This document shows positions 53,202 to 62,339 of a stretch of 64,000 bases of DNA, piece by piece. The notes under the pieces were generated by a model. That model saw only the letters and a program-made list of their open reading frames with translations, was not told the origin of the DNA and made no database searches. This stretch comes from Candidatus Zymogenaceae bacterium (GTDB taxonomy: Bacteria > Desulfobacterota > Zymogenia > Zymogenales > Zymogenaceae): positions 24,455-88,454 of the forward strand of contig JAFGFE010000027.1 of NCBI GenBank assembly GCA_016931225.1, given 5' to 3'. Position 1 is the first letter of the stretch. Each line of letters begins with the position of its first letter. A program made the translations under genes and the position numbers.

Positions 53202-53768
53202 TCAGGAGATTTTCGTGCTGTTGACCGTGTAGGTGAAAAACCTGCTGTACTGGCCCCGGACTTCAAAACCGCCGGCCCTCAGGAGCGTCAGCATCTCGGA
53301 GACGGAGATGTAATCCGGGTCCCCGAGCTTCATCTCCGTGATGGACAACAGCCCGCCGGTCTTCAGGACCCGGCGGATTTCCCCCAGACACGCGTCGCGA
53401 TCCGGCACCTCCCCCAGCACCGATGCCAAAAACACCACGTCAAAGGTCTCATCCTCTGCGGGGAGGGATGTCGCATCGGCCTTTTCATATTCGACGTTTT
53501 TTATCCCCGCCTTTTCGAGACGCCCCCGGGCGATGTCGAGCATTTCCTGCTGAACGTCCGCCAAAACCAGGGTACCTTTGGGGATCGATCGGGCGACGGC
53601 CGGGCTGTAAAACCCGGGCCCCGGCCCAAGCTCTAGGACGGTATCATCGGGGCGCAGGCCCAGGCGCTTCACCATCTTTCTCGGGGAGAGCAGCAGGTTC
53701 CTGAGGGGGTTCAGGAGATGGTTGGCCTCGGTATACGGCATCGGTTCGGGTCTCTCTTTCGTTCTCAT
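53202..53768 (-). CDS. Class I SAM-dependent methyltransferase (UbiE/Methyltransf_11-like)
   Basis: 188 residues. SAM motif I VLELGPGPGFYSPAVA (about 44-59), acidic loop LADVQQEML, and motif LPAEDETFDVVFLASVLGEV are clear. The N-terminal NHLLNPLRNLLLSPRKMVKRLGL places it with UbiE/arsenite-type small methyltransferases. Substrate unknown. GGAG upstream of ATG 53768. It stands alone, convergent with the preceding gene. Confidence 0.82.
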   Translation of the reverse strand: MRTKERPEPMPYTEANHLLNPLRNLLLSPRKMVKRLGLRPDDTVLELGPGPGFYSPAVARSIPKGTLVLADVQQEMLDIARGRLEKAGIKNVEYEKADATSLPAEDETFDVVFLASVLGEVPDRDACLGEIRRVLKTGGLLSITEMKLGDPDYISVSEMLTLLRAGGFEVRGQYSRFFTYTVNSTKIS

Positions 53769-54069
53769 GGTCGGTACTCCCGCTCGGTGGTGTGGAAAAT
53801 AGTTTTATTTATATATAGCGCTTCATGTATGCGTCCCGGACGCCCGCGTCCTATCCCTCGATGGGCGGGTCGATGTCCCTGCTTTGACGGTCGAGTGATT
53901 CCTTCACCCGCTCAGACTAACAGATTTGCGCCACTCCCCGTTATTCCCTTTGTATAGATGACTTGTTATAGACCGTGTTACTGCAATATCGCGTTTTTTT
54001 TTCGAAGGGTATATAATATCGCTGAAATGTGCTACTATCGGTCATTAATAATTGTATCAGGGGAGGAAG

Positions 54070-54480
54070 ATGAAAGATCTCGTTTGCAGCGAAAAATACT
54101 ACGAATTTTCAGTGGATACAGAGAGGAACCGCCTGTATCAGGTAATGCGCGGGGACTGGAAGGATGTTTCCGCCGCGAAGGATTATCTGAAACACAACAA
54201 TGAAAGCGTTGATCGATTGCAGCCCGGTTTTACGATGTTGCTCGACATGAGCAAGGCCGTCATGCCTTCCGATAATGTCATGCAGAAGTTAATGGAGATT
54301 TTCCTCCAGGCGCATATGTACAGCGAAGAAGCGGGATTGCGAAAACAGGCCCAGGTGGTCAAAAGGGATACAAAAGACGTAAGCAAAACCGCACGGAATG
54401 TTATGAAGGAGACGGACTATGACGCGAAGATGATCCAGTTTACCGATCCTGTGGAAGCGGAAAAGTGGCTGGATATGTAG
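54070..54480 (+). CDS. STAS/SpoIIAA-like small protein
   Basis: 136 residues from ATG 54070, preceded by GGGGAGGA. The pattern YYEFSVDTERNRLYQVMRGDW, then FTMLLDMSKAVMPSD and a long basic helix, resembles the SpoIIAA/STAS-like fold, in which the DMSK segment would be the switch region. No phosphorylatable Ser in the classical spot can be assigned. Function unknown; possible anti-sigma-factor antagonist-type or lipid-binding role. Confidence 0.5.
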   Translation: MKDLVCSEKYYEFSVDTERNRLYQVMRGDWKDVSAAKDYLKHNNESVDRLQPGFTMLLDMSKAVMPSDNVMQKLMEIFLQAHMYSEEAGLRKQAQVVKRDTKDVSKTARNVMKETDYDAKMIQFTDPVEAEKWLDM

Positions 54481-54524
54481 GGAGTTGAAAAAAGACTTTC
54501 CGGGAGATGTCCGGCATCAGTGGC

Positions 54525-54660
54525 GTGGGGCTGGCCGGGAGGTCCTCAAGATGTATTACCGTGAGAACCGGGTGGACGTCTTTCCCGTCGCCGGTGAAAC
54601 GGTGCCAGGGAGACACTGGTACGAAAGGGTTCATAGGAATTAAGAGGGAAGGGGAGGTAG
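54525..54660 (+). pseudogene. Degraded 3' copy of the two-TM/winged-helix gene
   Basis: The DNA aligns well with about 52910-53050 and reads EVLKMYYRENRVDVFPVAG in place of EILKMYHRENRVDVSAIAG, then runs through a stop. The membrane-helix half is missing. A gene fragment left by duplication or recombination. Confidence 0.65.
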
Positions 54661-54697
54661 AAAACGCAATATCTATTAAACTATTAAAGGTAAACAG

Positions 54698-55315
54698 TTG
54701 GAAGATTCGAGTAATCAAAACAATGAAGTTGAAATTGCATATCACGAAGCGGGACATGCCATTGCATACCTTGAACAAGGGCTGCCTGTTTTCGAAATAT
54801 CGATATTAGAAAAAGCCAAGAAAAAACCTTTCTGTCGTTCTATTGACGCCGGAAAATGTATTGATAGGCTTTTTCAATTGGAAGGGATTGATGCTGGCAA
54901 GGATTTTATAAAGAAGAATATTATAGCTCTTTATGCGGGTTCCGAGCCGTATTCCAACCTCGATATATCTGTTGTCAATAATATCAAGAGTTGCGATTGG
55001 GGAGTTAATACCGATTTTCAATTAATAGTGTATTATATTGAGCTATATCTATTAAAGATAGGCGATGATATTTCCGATCTAGATGATTTTCTTTCCCAAC
55101 TAAGAAAAGAAGCAGGGCAGATAGTTAATAACCAATGGGGAAAAGTACAAAGGTTGGCTGAAGCCTTGCTTGAAAAAAAGGCTTTAAAGAAGAAAGGATT
55201 GGTAGGGTTATTTCCAGAATACACAAAGTCCTACAAGTATGAGGACTTGATAGGGATTAAGTATGTATATGTGTTCTTGAAGAAAAAACTCCTTCCTCTA
55301 AATCTCCTCCAATAG
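54698..55315 (+). CDS. HEAGH-motif M41-like metallopeptidase-related protein
   Basis: 205 residues, AT-rich in contrast to the flanks. AYHEAGHAIAYLEQG near residue 14 is the zinc-binding HExxH of FtsH/M41-type peptidases, which have the same HEAGHA core; the AAA+ domain of FtsH is absent. About 80-170 is helical. The third zinc ligand could not be assigned. Start is TTG 54698 (AAAGG upstream). The last codons (NLLQ then stop) lie inside a remnant of another gene at 55291-55340, so its original 3' end may have been lost. Confidence 0.55.
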   Translation: MEDSSNQNNEVEIAYHEAGHAIAYLEQGLPVFEISILEKAKKKPFCRSIDAGKCIDRLFQLEGIDAGKDFIKKNIIALYAGSEPYSNLDISVVNNIKSCDWGVNTDFQLIVYYIELYLLKIGDDISDLDDFLSQLRKEAGQIVNNQWGKVQRLAEALLEKKALKKKGLVGLFPEYTKSYKYEDLIGIKYVYVFLKKKLLPLNLLQ

Positions 55316-55340
55316 CGCCTCAATACGGACGAAGGCATCC
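55291..55340 (-). pseudogene. Remnant of the 3' end of the HgdB-like gene
   Basis: About 40 bases match the end of the dehydratase subunit gene at 56351-56400 and encode VRIEALLEEI followed by a stop, as in the intact gene. Similarity stops after about 45 bases. It overlaps the end of the AT-rich M41-like gene. Confidence 0.6.
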
Positions 55341-55433
55341 AACACACTATACGTGTGAGAGCCCGCCGTTGACCCGATCCCCGGTGCGATGAGATGTGTC
55401 TTTTGTCGCCCAGCGGCCGTTGGCCGTTTGTAT

Positions 55434-56168
55434 CTATTGCCCCGGAATCTCCTCAATGCAGACGATAGTGTTCCCCTCGTCGATGATGAAGCGGTAGACG
55501 GTGGTCTTTTCGGGAGTGTATCGAAGCTCGTAGTCCTCTTCACCGGTATCGGTGGGCACGAACTCGCCGACCAACTCGGTGTCCATAAGCTCAAGGATGC
55601 CGTCGTCGTCGATGTCCTCAAGCGTGATCTCGTGGTCGATCATCGGCTCGTCCTCTGAGTACATCATCTCATTATAAAACCAGTAATCGCTGCCGTCGGC
55701 AGTATAGAGAACCCGCACCTCACCATCCAGAAGACTGACCAGGCTCTGGTTGGTAAAGCGGAGACCCCCCGTGATGCTGCGCGTCGCCCGGTAGAGGACC
55801 TCATCTATCCCATCATTGTTGACGTCGATAGCCTGGAAGGTGATTTCATCGGATTGATTGATCATCAACAGCGGTGTAAAGACTCCGTTTTTTTCCAGAA
55901 GCCACAGCTCTCCCGGAAGGGCCACGTGCGCCTGGCCGTTGTCAATGAACGAGACAACCGCCTCGACCGCATCGGCCTGTGTGAAGGAGCCGATCTCCCA
56001 CGTTATCTCGTTCGGATCGATGACGGTAAACTCCCCCGTTTCGTCCTCCCATAAGGCGAAGGCCTCGCGGATTGCATCCTCTGTCAGCGATGAATCCTGT
56101 GCCATGGCCGGCATGACGGGAAGAAGCAACACTGCAAGCACGAAACCCACAAAGAAGTACCGATTCAT
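55434..56168 (-). CDS. Exported protein with DxDxDG-type calcium-loop motifs
   Basis: 244 residues from ATG 56168. A signal peptide with cleavage near AMAQD, followed by a soluble domain. AIDVNNDGIDEVLYR and LEDIDDDGILELMD are two Ca2+-binding loops of the FG-GAP/EF-hand-like kind that mark beta-propeller repeats, separated by about 70 residues. Family members are usually surface proteins. No other motif. A long open frame continuing upstream is antisense to the neighbouring gene and is not used. Confidence 0.65.
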   Translation of the reverse strand: MNRYFFVGFVLAVLLLPVMPAMAQDSSLTEDAIREAFALWEDETGEFTVIDPNEITWEIGSFTQADAVEAVVSFIDNGQAHVALPGELWLLEKNGVFTPLLMINQSDEITFQAIDVNNDGIDEVLYRATRSITGGLRFTNQSLVSLLDGEVRVLYTADGSDYWFYNEMMYSEDEPMIDHEITLEDIDDDGILELMDTELVGEFVPTDTGEEDYELRYTPEKTTVYRFIIDEGNTIVCIEEIPGQ

Positions 56169-56350
56169 ATAACGCCTCCATATTAACTCTATATTATATA
56201 TGGCAATTCTACACTCATCCATAGAAATATACCATGTTCCGTGCAGTCTGTCCGTGTATAGTTTTCTGATCCGGCGGACCCGGGAGGATACACGATACGG
56301 AAGGTGCGTGGCTTTTCCGATTGAATGACGACCTGGGAAGGGTGATCTTC

Positions 56351-57640
56351 CTACCCCTCGATCTCCTCCAGCAGCGCCTCGATGCGGACGAAGACGCCCT
56401 CCTCGCTGTATTTCCGGGGGTCGGCGTGGTCCACGTCCACGAAGACCGTGCTGACGCCGGTCTTTTCCTTGAGCTTTCTGGCCGTATCCATCTGCATGAC
56501 GGAATAGACCTTGCACGAGCGGTTGCTGGAAAAAATCACCCCGTCTATCTGATACTTGTTGACCGCCTCGACCAACGCCTCCAGGCGCAGGCCCATGCCG
56601 TATGACGTGACGGTGAAGTTCTGGGAGCGGGCCAGGGTGTCCAGGGGGTCGGCGTTGTTTGCGGGGAGGTGCTCCACCTTCCCCTCCAGGGTGCCGATGC
56701 AGCCGGTATAGGGGGCGTATACCACCGCCGCCCCCAGCTCCGTAAGCCTTCGTGACATGGCCCCGAGCTGGTGCCACGGGGCGATGTTGTCCCACAACAG
56801 CCGGTATTTCTCCCTCGGCACCGGGAAGACACCGTCGTCATAGTGCTGGGTGGCCTCGTCCGCGGCGATGCGGAAGTGATCGGCGACCACCGGGGTCCCC
56901 CGGTGGGCGCTGATGAAGGGCGCCATGTGGGCGAAGGTGTCGAACGCGGTGATCCCCGCCGGACGAAGGCGGCCGAGCGACAGAAACCGATGCCAGTGGG
57001 CATTGGCCTCGTTCGTGTGGCGGACGGCCCGGCGGACGCTGTCCGGGTCGAAGGTCTGGCCGGAGAGCTCCTCGATCAGACGGATGAGCTCCTTGAACTG
57101 ATTGATGATGTATGCCCGGTCCTCGGCCCGCTGGGGTCGGTAGCAGAAGGGGACGTCCACGACGAAGTGGGGGATGTTTCGCTCCCGGCGGTAGACGTCG
57201 AACCACTTGACCAAAAGCGAGCAGTTGTTGCTGTCCGAGATGATGAGGTCCGGACTCGGGAGGCCCCCGATGTCCGTCTCCAGGTGGCTTCCCAAATCCA
57301 CCCGGGCGTAGGAGCAGAGGTCCATCGAAAAGCCCAGGCGCTCGGCGGCCTCGGCCCTTTTCGCCCCCATCCCCCGGGCGGCCAGCATGGCGGCGTGGTT
57401 TTCCGGCACGGCGATGACGAGATCGAACCCGTGCAGCAGCTCCACCGGAAAGAGCGCCGCGATCCACACCACGAACTTCCCGCTGCGGTATCCCTCGATC
57501 AGGCCGTTGCTGTATGCGGCCATGATCTTCTTGAGGTTCGCCCGTGAGCGGGGGAACCGCTTGCTGGCGTCATCTCCCCGGCCCTCGTCGTCGGACCGGT
57601 CGCGACTGTCTATTATGGTCGGTACTGCTCTCGGTTTCAT
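56351..57640 (-). CDS. 2-hydroxyacyl-CoA dehydratase subunit D family (HgdB/BcrB-like)
   Basis: 429 residues. Cys140 (SDSNNCSLLVKW), Cys314 (YTGCIGT) and Cys376 (SNRSCKVYS) are placed as the three ligands of the [4Fe-4S] cluster in HgdB/FldC-type subunits. These enzymes remove water from 2-hydroxyacyl-CoA or reduce aromatic rings with an activator ATPase. Neither the partner subunit nor the activator gene is next to it, so it may work with subunits encoded elsewhere, or as a reductive-activation homologue. The last codons exist as a duplicated remnant at 55291-55340. Confidence 0.82.
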   Translation of the reverse strand: MKPRAVPTIIDSRDRSDDEGRGDDASKRFPRSRANLKKIMAAYSNGLIEGYRSGKFVVWIAALFPVELLHGFDLVIAVPENHAAMLAARGMGAKRAEAAERLGFSMDLCSYARVDLGSHLETDIGGLPSPDLIISDSNNCSLLVKWFDVYRRERNIPHFVVDVPFCYRPQRAEDRAYIINQFKELIRLIEELSGQTFDPDSVRRAVRHTNEANAHWHRFLSLGRLRPAGITAFDTFAHMAPFISAHRGTPVVADHFRIAADEATQHYDDGVFPVPREKYRLLWDNIAPWHQLGAMSRRLTELGAAVVYAPYTGCIGTLEGKVEHLPANNADPLDTLARSQNFTVTSYGMGLRLEALVEAVNKYQIDGVIFSSNRSCKVYSVMQMDTARKLKEKTGVSTVFVDVDHADPRKYSEEGVFVRIEALLEEIEG

Positions 57641-57693
57641 ACGTTCGATATATATTATATATGTCAGAAAAAACGATCAAACCGGCCGCCGGT

Positions 57694-59019
57694 TTACTTC
57701 CGGGCGAAGGACAAAAGCTCCGCGATCACCTCGCCGCCCAGCTTTGGGTCCCTGCGCTCGGGGCAGTGCTTCCTGTCATTGTAGAGAAAGATTCTCCCCT
57801 CGTTTATGGGGAAATCGCTCTCCAGGCAGATGCCCTTCCAGGGGTCCCGCCCGCCGATGACGTACACCATCGGCACTTTCAGCTCCGGCACCATGTCCCG
57901 GGGAGACCAGGGGGCGGCCTTTGCATAGGGGGGAGAGAAGCCCAGGGCCCCCTCGCATTCCGCGATGAAGTCCTCCTCCGTGCGGGGATAGATGGTGGGG
58001 CCGTCGGCCTCCGACGATAACCAGAACACGCCGGTCTCTATCGCCTGCTGGTAGCGCCACACCCGCCAGGTATACTCACCGGTGTGCGCCACGTCCCAGG
58101 GCATGGATGTCATTGCGTTGGCCACGGCGTATTTCATCGCCTTGCCGTCGGCGATGGAATCGTCCAGGGCGCGAAGCGCCTTCAAGAACCGTTCCGTGGA
58201 GAGGCGGGAAAGAAATCCGAACAGCCCCACATAAGGGCTGTACTCGTCGTACTGGGTCATGCCGGTGACCCACGCGGTCAAAAACTCCCGATGGACCCAG
58301 TTGTCATCGAAGAGCTCATCGGGCGCCAGCGCCTCGATGTGCCCGGCGACGCGGGTGTAGATGTCGTCCCCCAGGTTCAGGCGCACCTGGCGGTCGTACA
58401 CGTCCATGGCGAAGGGCCAGTCCACCACGCCGCTGGAGGAGAGGATGGCGTCGACATCGTCCGGGTAACTGTGGGCGTAGTTGATGACCAGGCCGCCGCC
58501 GTAGCTGTATCCCACCGCCATCCAGGGGCCGGTGAATTCACCTCTGAATTCCATGACGACCCGGTGATAATCGGCCAGGGCCTGATCTATGGTGACATAC
58601 GAGGGGATGGTCTGGTCGCCCTCGGTGATGCTCTGGCCGTATCCCCGGTGCTCCGGCTGGATGAAGATGATCGGCTCGGCCGTCTGATAGGCCTTGTAGT
58701 ATCTGATCATCTCATCGGATGTTACGTCGTGCTCGTTTCCCAGGATGAAAAAGAAGGGAGAGCTTTCGTCGGCGCCGTCCGGGATGAGCAGGTGAATATA
58801 CTGGGTGAAGGAGGGGCCGTGCGGGTGGGCATGGTCCACGGGCTGGGTTATGGTGCGGATCTCCCGGGTGAAGGGGCCTTTTTCCTCCTCGGCCCGGGCG
58901 GGGACGGGGCGGGCAGTCGCCTGTGTGCAGGCAGCAGTGATGAGCGTGAGTTTTCCCGCGGTTTTTACGAATCGACGGCGGGAGAGAGGGTGCTCGAGAA
59001 ATGAGAATCGATCGATCAT
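57694..59019 (-). CDS. Tat-exported S28/S37-like serine peptidase
   Basis: 441 residues from ATG 59019. A twin-arginine signal (SRRRFVKTAG) followed by a hydrophobic stretch with a Cys at 31 (possible lipobox is unclear). The alpha/beta hydrolase core has nucleophile Ser172 in GYSYGG, an Asp in GGRDPW and a His in DRKHCPERRDP, and PEHRGYGQS near the N-terminal half, as in S28 and tripeptidyl peptidase (PS-10) proteins. It should degrade peptides outside the cytoplasm. A longer start at 59085 has no ribosome binding site. Confidence 0.8.
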   Translation of the reverse strand: MIDRFSFLEHPLSRRRFVKTAGKLTLITAACTQATARPVPARAEEEKGPFTREIRTITQPVDHAHPHGPSFTQYIHLLIPDGADESSPFFFILGNEHDVTSDEMIRYYKAYQTAEPIIFIQPEHRGYGQSITEGDQTIPSYVTIDQALADYHRVVMEFRGEFTGPWMAVGYSYGGGLVINYAHSYPDDVDAILSSSGVVDWPFAMDVYDRQVRLNLGDDIYTRVAGHIEALAPDELFDDNWVHREFLTAWVTGMTQYDEYSPYVGLFGFLSRLSTERFLKALRALDDSIADGKAMKYAVANAMTSMPWDVAHTGEYTWRVWRYQQAIETGVFWLSSEADGPTIYPRTEEDFIAECEGALGFSPPYAKAAPWSPRDMVPELKVPMVYVIGGRDPWKGICLESDFPINEGRIFLYNDRKHCPERRDPKLGGEVIAELLSFARK

Positions 59020-59088
59020 ATCAGTACGCTCCGGTAGTCGGATATATAAAAATTGTATTCCGAATGCCTTATGTATCCCTTTCACCTG

Positions 59089-59751
59089 TCAGGAGAGACG
59101 CTCCTTCATCGAGGAGAACACACCCTCGTCCACCCCCAAAAGCTCCGGCCCCCGGGCCTCGATGTAGTCCACGATGTCCGCCAGCGTCGTCAGGGAATAT
59201 ACGGGGACCCCGGTCTCCTCTTCGATGCGGGCGGAAAAGAGAAGCCCCGAGTCGTCTTTTTCCATCCGGTCGACCACCACCAGCATCCCGGCGACCCGTG
59301 CCGTGGTTTCCCTCCCGATGCGGGCCACCGCCTCGATCTTCGTGCCGCCGTCGGTGATGACGTCGTCCAGCAGCAGCACCCGGGAGTCGGGGCGGTCGAG
59401 GCCCGCTCCCACAAATGTACCGCCCTCGCCGTGTCCCTTTTTTTCCTTCCTGTCGTAGGCGAAGGGGAGGTTGACCCCGAAAAGGCTGTAGAGGGAAAGG
59501 GACGTCGCCGCGGCCAGGACGATGCCCTTGTACGCCGGGCCGAAGAGGATGTCGTAGTCGTCAACGCACAGCTCGGACATGATCTTCTCGGCAAGGATTT
59601 CACCCAGGGAGGAGAACCCCGCACCGTCGGCCACGTCGCCGATGTTGACGAAATAGGGGGATTTCCTCCCGCTCTTGAGGGTGAAATCCCCGAATCGCAG
59701 CGCCCCTGTTTCCACCAGGAGTTCGATCGTACGCCCGCTCAGTTCGTTCAT
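59089..59751 (-). CDS. pyrE: Orotate phosphoribosyltransferase
   Basis: 220 residues from ATG 59751. The PRPP-binding motif VLLLDDVITDGGT is at 125-137, with FGPAYKGIVLA and the RKEKKGHGEGG catalytic loop (Lys residues) upstream. Converts orotate and PRPP to OMP in pyrimidine synthesis. The ribosome binding site before this ATG is weak; a longer start at 59820 adds 23 non-conserved residues. Isolated from other pyr genes. Confidence 0.92.
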   Translation of the reverse strand: MNELSGRTIELLVETGALRFGDFTLKSGRKSPYFVNIGDVADGAGFSSLGEILAEKIMSELCVDDYDILFGPAYKGIVLAAATSLSLYSLFGVNLPFAYDRKEKKGHGEGGTFVGAGLDRPDSRVLLLDDVITDGGTKIEAVARIGRETTARVAGMLVVVDRMEKDDSGLLFSARIEEETGVPVYSLTTLADIVDYIEARGPELLGVDEGVFSSMKERLS

Positions 59752-60159
59752 TTCTCGGCCGTTTTTTAAAATAGTGTTTCGTATACTTGAAGATGTGTCG
59801 ATTGTATCAAATCCCATCACATGCGGAAAGGGAAAAAGTGGGCACCCGGGAGTCCCGATGAAAGTTCCCGCACACGCATCCCACCCGATAGTTGAAGAAA
59901 AGATCTATTTTCCGGCGAAATGCTGAAATCGCGCCGTCTATACGGGTTTTTATCTCTTTCGTTTTTATCTTGACATTAAATCCGTCCTCATGGTAAAAAC
60001 ACGGTTGATGAATGAAGATTCATTCAGACAGCGGGCAAGGACAGGAGGCGGGGTGGCACCCCGAAACCAGCTCGTTTTATCGAAGGGGCTTCCGCCCCGG
60101 CAACTTCAATATACACATTAAACATATGGTGATTTTTTAAGATCACAAGAGAGGTATTT
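59752..60159. other. Leader region of the acyl-CoA dehydrogenase gene
   Basis: Contains the promoter and FadR-like operator described at 59970-60026, then about 130 bases of leader with no open gene. AGAGAGG precedes the ATG at 60160. Confidence 0.5.
59970..60026 (+). promoter_or_regulatory. Promoter with perfect FadR-type palindrome
   Basis: TTGACA (59970-59975), an 18-base spacer and a weak TAAAAA (59994-59999). At 60009-60026 is the perfect palindrome TGAATGAAGATTCATTCA. Bacillus FadR (TetR family) binds TGAATGANTANTCATTCA, nearly the same. It would block transcription of the fatty acyl-CoA dehydrogenase. A second, imperfect copy is at 49201-49218. Confidence 0.6.
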
Positions 60160-62016
60160 ATGAGCAACAAAATTTCAGATCTTCGAGACTCTCGATTCGT
60201 CCTGTACGAACAGCTCGATATCGAAAAGCTGTGCGAGCGCCCGAAATTCGCCGATCACTCCAAGGATATCTTCGACATGGTTCTGGATGAGGCGGAAAAA
60301 CTGATGGTCAACGAAATCTGGCCCCTCAACGAAGACAGCGACCGAATCGGCGCCCAGTATGACCCAAAAACTAAAAAGGTCACAACGCCGGACGGATTCA
60401 AGAAAGCCCTGGAGGCGTATAAGGCCGGCGGCTGGATCGCCATGGCCGAGGATCCGGAAGTGGGAGGCCAGGGACTGCCCTATGCACTCTACATGGCCTG
60501 TACCGAGATGTTCGTTGGCGCGAACTTCGGCTTCATCGCCTTCCCGGGCCTGACCCACGGTTCCGCCCGGATGGTGGAGATCTTCGGCACCGAGGAACAG
60601 AAGAACACCTACCTCTACAAGATGTACGAGGGAGAGTGGCTGGGCACCATGTGCCTGACCGAGCCGTGGGCCGGCTCCGACGTGGGCGCCCTCAAGACCA
60701 AGGCGACCCCCAACGACGATGGCACCTATAACATCGTCGGCACAAAGACCTTCATCACCTCCGGCGAACACGACCTGTCCGAAAACATCATCCACATGGT
60801 GCTCGCCCGCATCGAGGGAGACCCCCCAGGCACCAAGGGCATCTCGATTTTCATCGTGCCCAAGTTTCGCCTCAACGACGACGGCAGCGTCGGCGAAAGC
60901 AACGACGTAGTCTGCGGCGGCATCGAGCACAAAATGGGCATCCACGGCTCCCCCACCACCACGCTGAACTTCGGCGACGAGGGGAAATGCGTGGGCTACC
61001 TCCTGGGCGATCGCTGCAAGGGGATGCGCATCATGTTTACCATGATGAACGAAGAGCGGATGTTCGTGGGACTTCAGGGACTGGCTTCCAGCTCCGCCTC
61101 CTATCTCCACGCGGTGGACTACGCCAAGGAGCGGGTTCAGGGCGGCCACTACACAAAGATGCAGGAGAAGGATGCCCCGAGCGTGCCCATCATCCAGCAC
61201 CCGGACGTAAAACGGATGTTGGTGCGCATGAAAGCGTATGTCGAGGGGATGCGGGGCCTCCAGTTTTACCTGGGCTACTGCATCGACAACATCGAGACCA
61301 CCGAGGGCGACGAGAAGACCCGCTGGCAGGGGCTGTCGGATCTCCTGATCCCCGTTTGCAAGGGATACCAGACCGACATGGTGTGGGACATCACCGGCCA
61401 GGGCATCCAGGTGCTCGGCGGCTACGGCTTTATCCAGGAATACCCGATGGAGCAGTTCGCCCGGGATTGTAAGATCGCGTCCCTCTATGAGGGCACCAAC
61501 GGCATTCAGGCCATGGACTTCACCTTCCGAAAGACCCTGCTGAACGGCATGGTGATGTTCGGCTACTTCAAGGAAGAGGTTGCAAAGACCCTGGCCGCGG
61601 CGAAGAAGAACGCCGCCCTCAAGGGATACGTGGCCAACGTGGAGAAGGTCATGAAGGGTCTGGAGGAGGGCTTCGCCTTCCAGCAGGAGCTGATGGGCAA
61701 GGGCAAGATGGGCCTGATCTTCGGCAACTGCGTGCCGCTGATGGAGGTCATGGGTGATCTGGTGATGGGATGGCAGCTTCTGTGGCAGGCCACCATCGCC
61801 CAGCCGAAGCTCGAGGAGCTCTCCGGCGGCGCCACCGGCGACGACCTGAAGGCCAAAGTGGCCGACAACGCCGAGATCGCCTACTACGACGGCAAGGTCA
61901 AGACCGCTCAGTATTACCTGGGTAACCTCCTGCCCCGCACCTTCGGCAAGCTCGAGCAGCTCAAGAGCGAAGAAGACGGCTACCTGGAGATCGCCGAGGA
62001 GAGCATGGCGTTCTAA
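60160..62016 (+). CDS. Acyl-CoA dehydrogenase, long (618 aa) type
   Basis: 618 residues. The N-terminal extension and a C-terminal domain of about 120 residues (after about 480) distinguish it from the 380-residue type and match FadE5-like enzymes. FAD-binding CLTEPWAGSDVG and FITSGEHDL are present; the catalytic Glu444 is in SLYEGTNGIQ, as usual. Oxidises acyl-CoA in beta-oxidation. Strong codon bias for GC-ending codons suggests high expression. It is preceded by a FadR-type operator and followed by a strong terminator. A duplicated remnant of its 3' end lies at 63661-63740. Confidence 0.92.
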   Translation: MSNKISDLRDSRFVLYEQLDIEKLCERPKFADHSKDIFDMVLDEAEKLMVNEIWPLNEDSDRIGAQYDPKTKKVTTPDGFKKALEAYKAGGWIAMAEDPEVGGQGLPYALYMACTEMFVGANFGFIAFPGLTHGSARMVEIFGTEEQKNTYLYKMYEGEWLGTMCLTEPWAGSDVGALKTKATPNDDGTYNIVGTKTFITSGEHDLSENIIHMVLARIEGDPPGTKGISIFIVPKFRLNDDGSVGESNDVVCGGIEHKMGIHGSPTTTLNFGDEGKCVGYLLGDRCKGMRIMFTMMNEERMFVGLQGLASSSASYLHAVDYAKERVQGGHYTKMQEKDAPSVPIIQHPDVKRMLVRMKAYVEGMRGLQFYLGYCIDNIETTEGDEKTRWQGLSDLLIPVCKGYQTDMVWDITGQGIQVLGGYGFIQEYPMEQFARDCKIASLYEGTNGIQAMDFTFRKTLLNGMVMFGYFKEEVAKTLAAAKKNAALKGYVANVEKVMKGLEEGFAFQQELMGKGKMGLIFGNCVPLMEVMGDLVMGWQLLWQATIAQPKLEELSGGATGDDLKAKVADNAEIAYYDGKVKTAQYYLGNLLPRTFGKLEQLKSEEDGYLEIAEESMAF

Positions 62017-62033
62017 ATCAAAGCCGACACAGC

Positions 62034-62072
62034 AAAAAAAAAGGGGAGAGCCAAAAGGCTCTCCCCTTTTTT
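62034..62072 (+). terminator. Strong intrinsic terminator after the acyl-CoA dehydrogenase gene
   Basis: A 10-base perfect stem (62043-62052 with 62057-62066) with AAAA loop, A-run before and six T after. Bidirectional in principle. Confidence 0.85.
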
Positions 62073-62339
62073 ATTTACGAAAGCTGCCTTATTATGAAAA
62101 AAACCGACTTGTTTTTTGAACCGGACTGTCAGGAAAGGTCGTAACTTTTTCATAGCGATTTCTCCTTGTATTCAACAAACCGTTGTGTTTGAAGAATATG
62201 CCAGAAAAAATTATGCGATAAACAATGTTAACATCAAAGTTTGTAAAACTTTTTTCTTGACAATCAAAAGATAAAGTCTTACAAGTTAGATAATATGTAG
62301 TTCTCTATAAACAAATAATGTTTTCTCGGGGGGTATATC

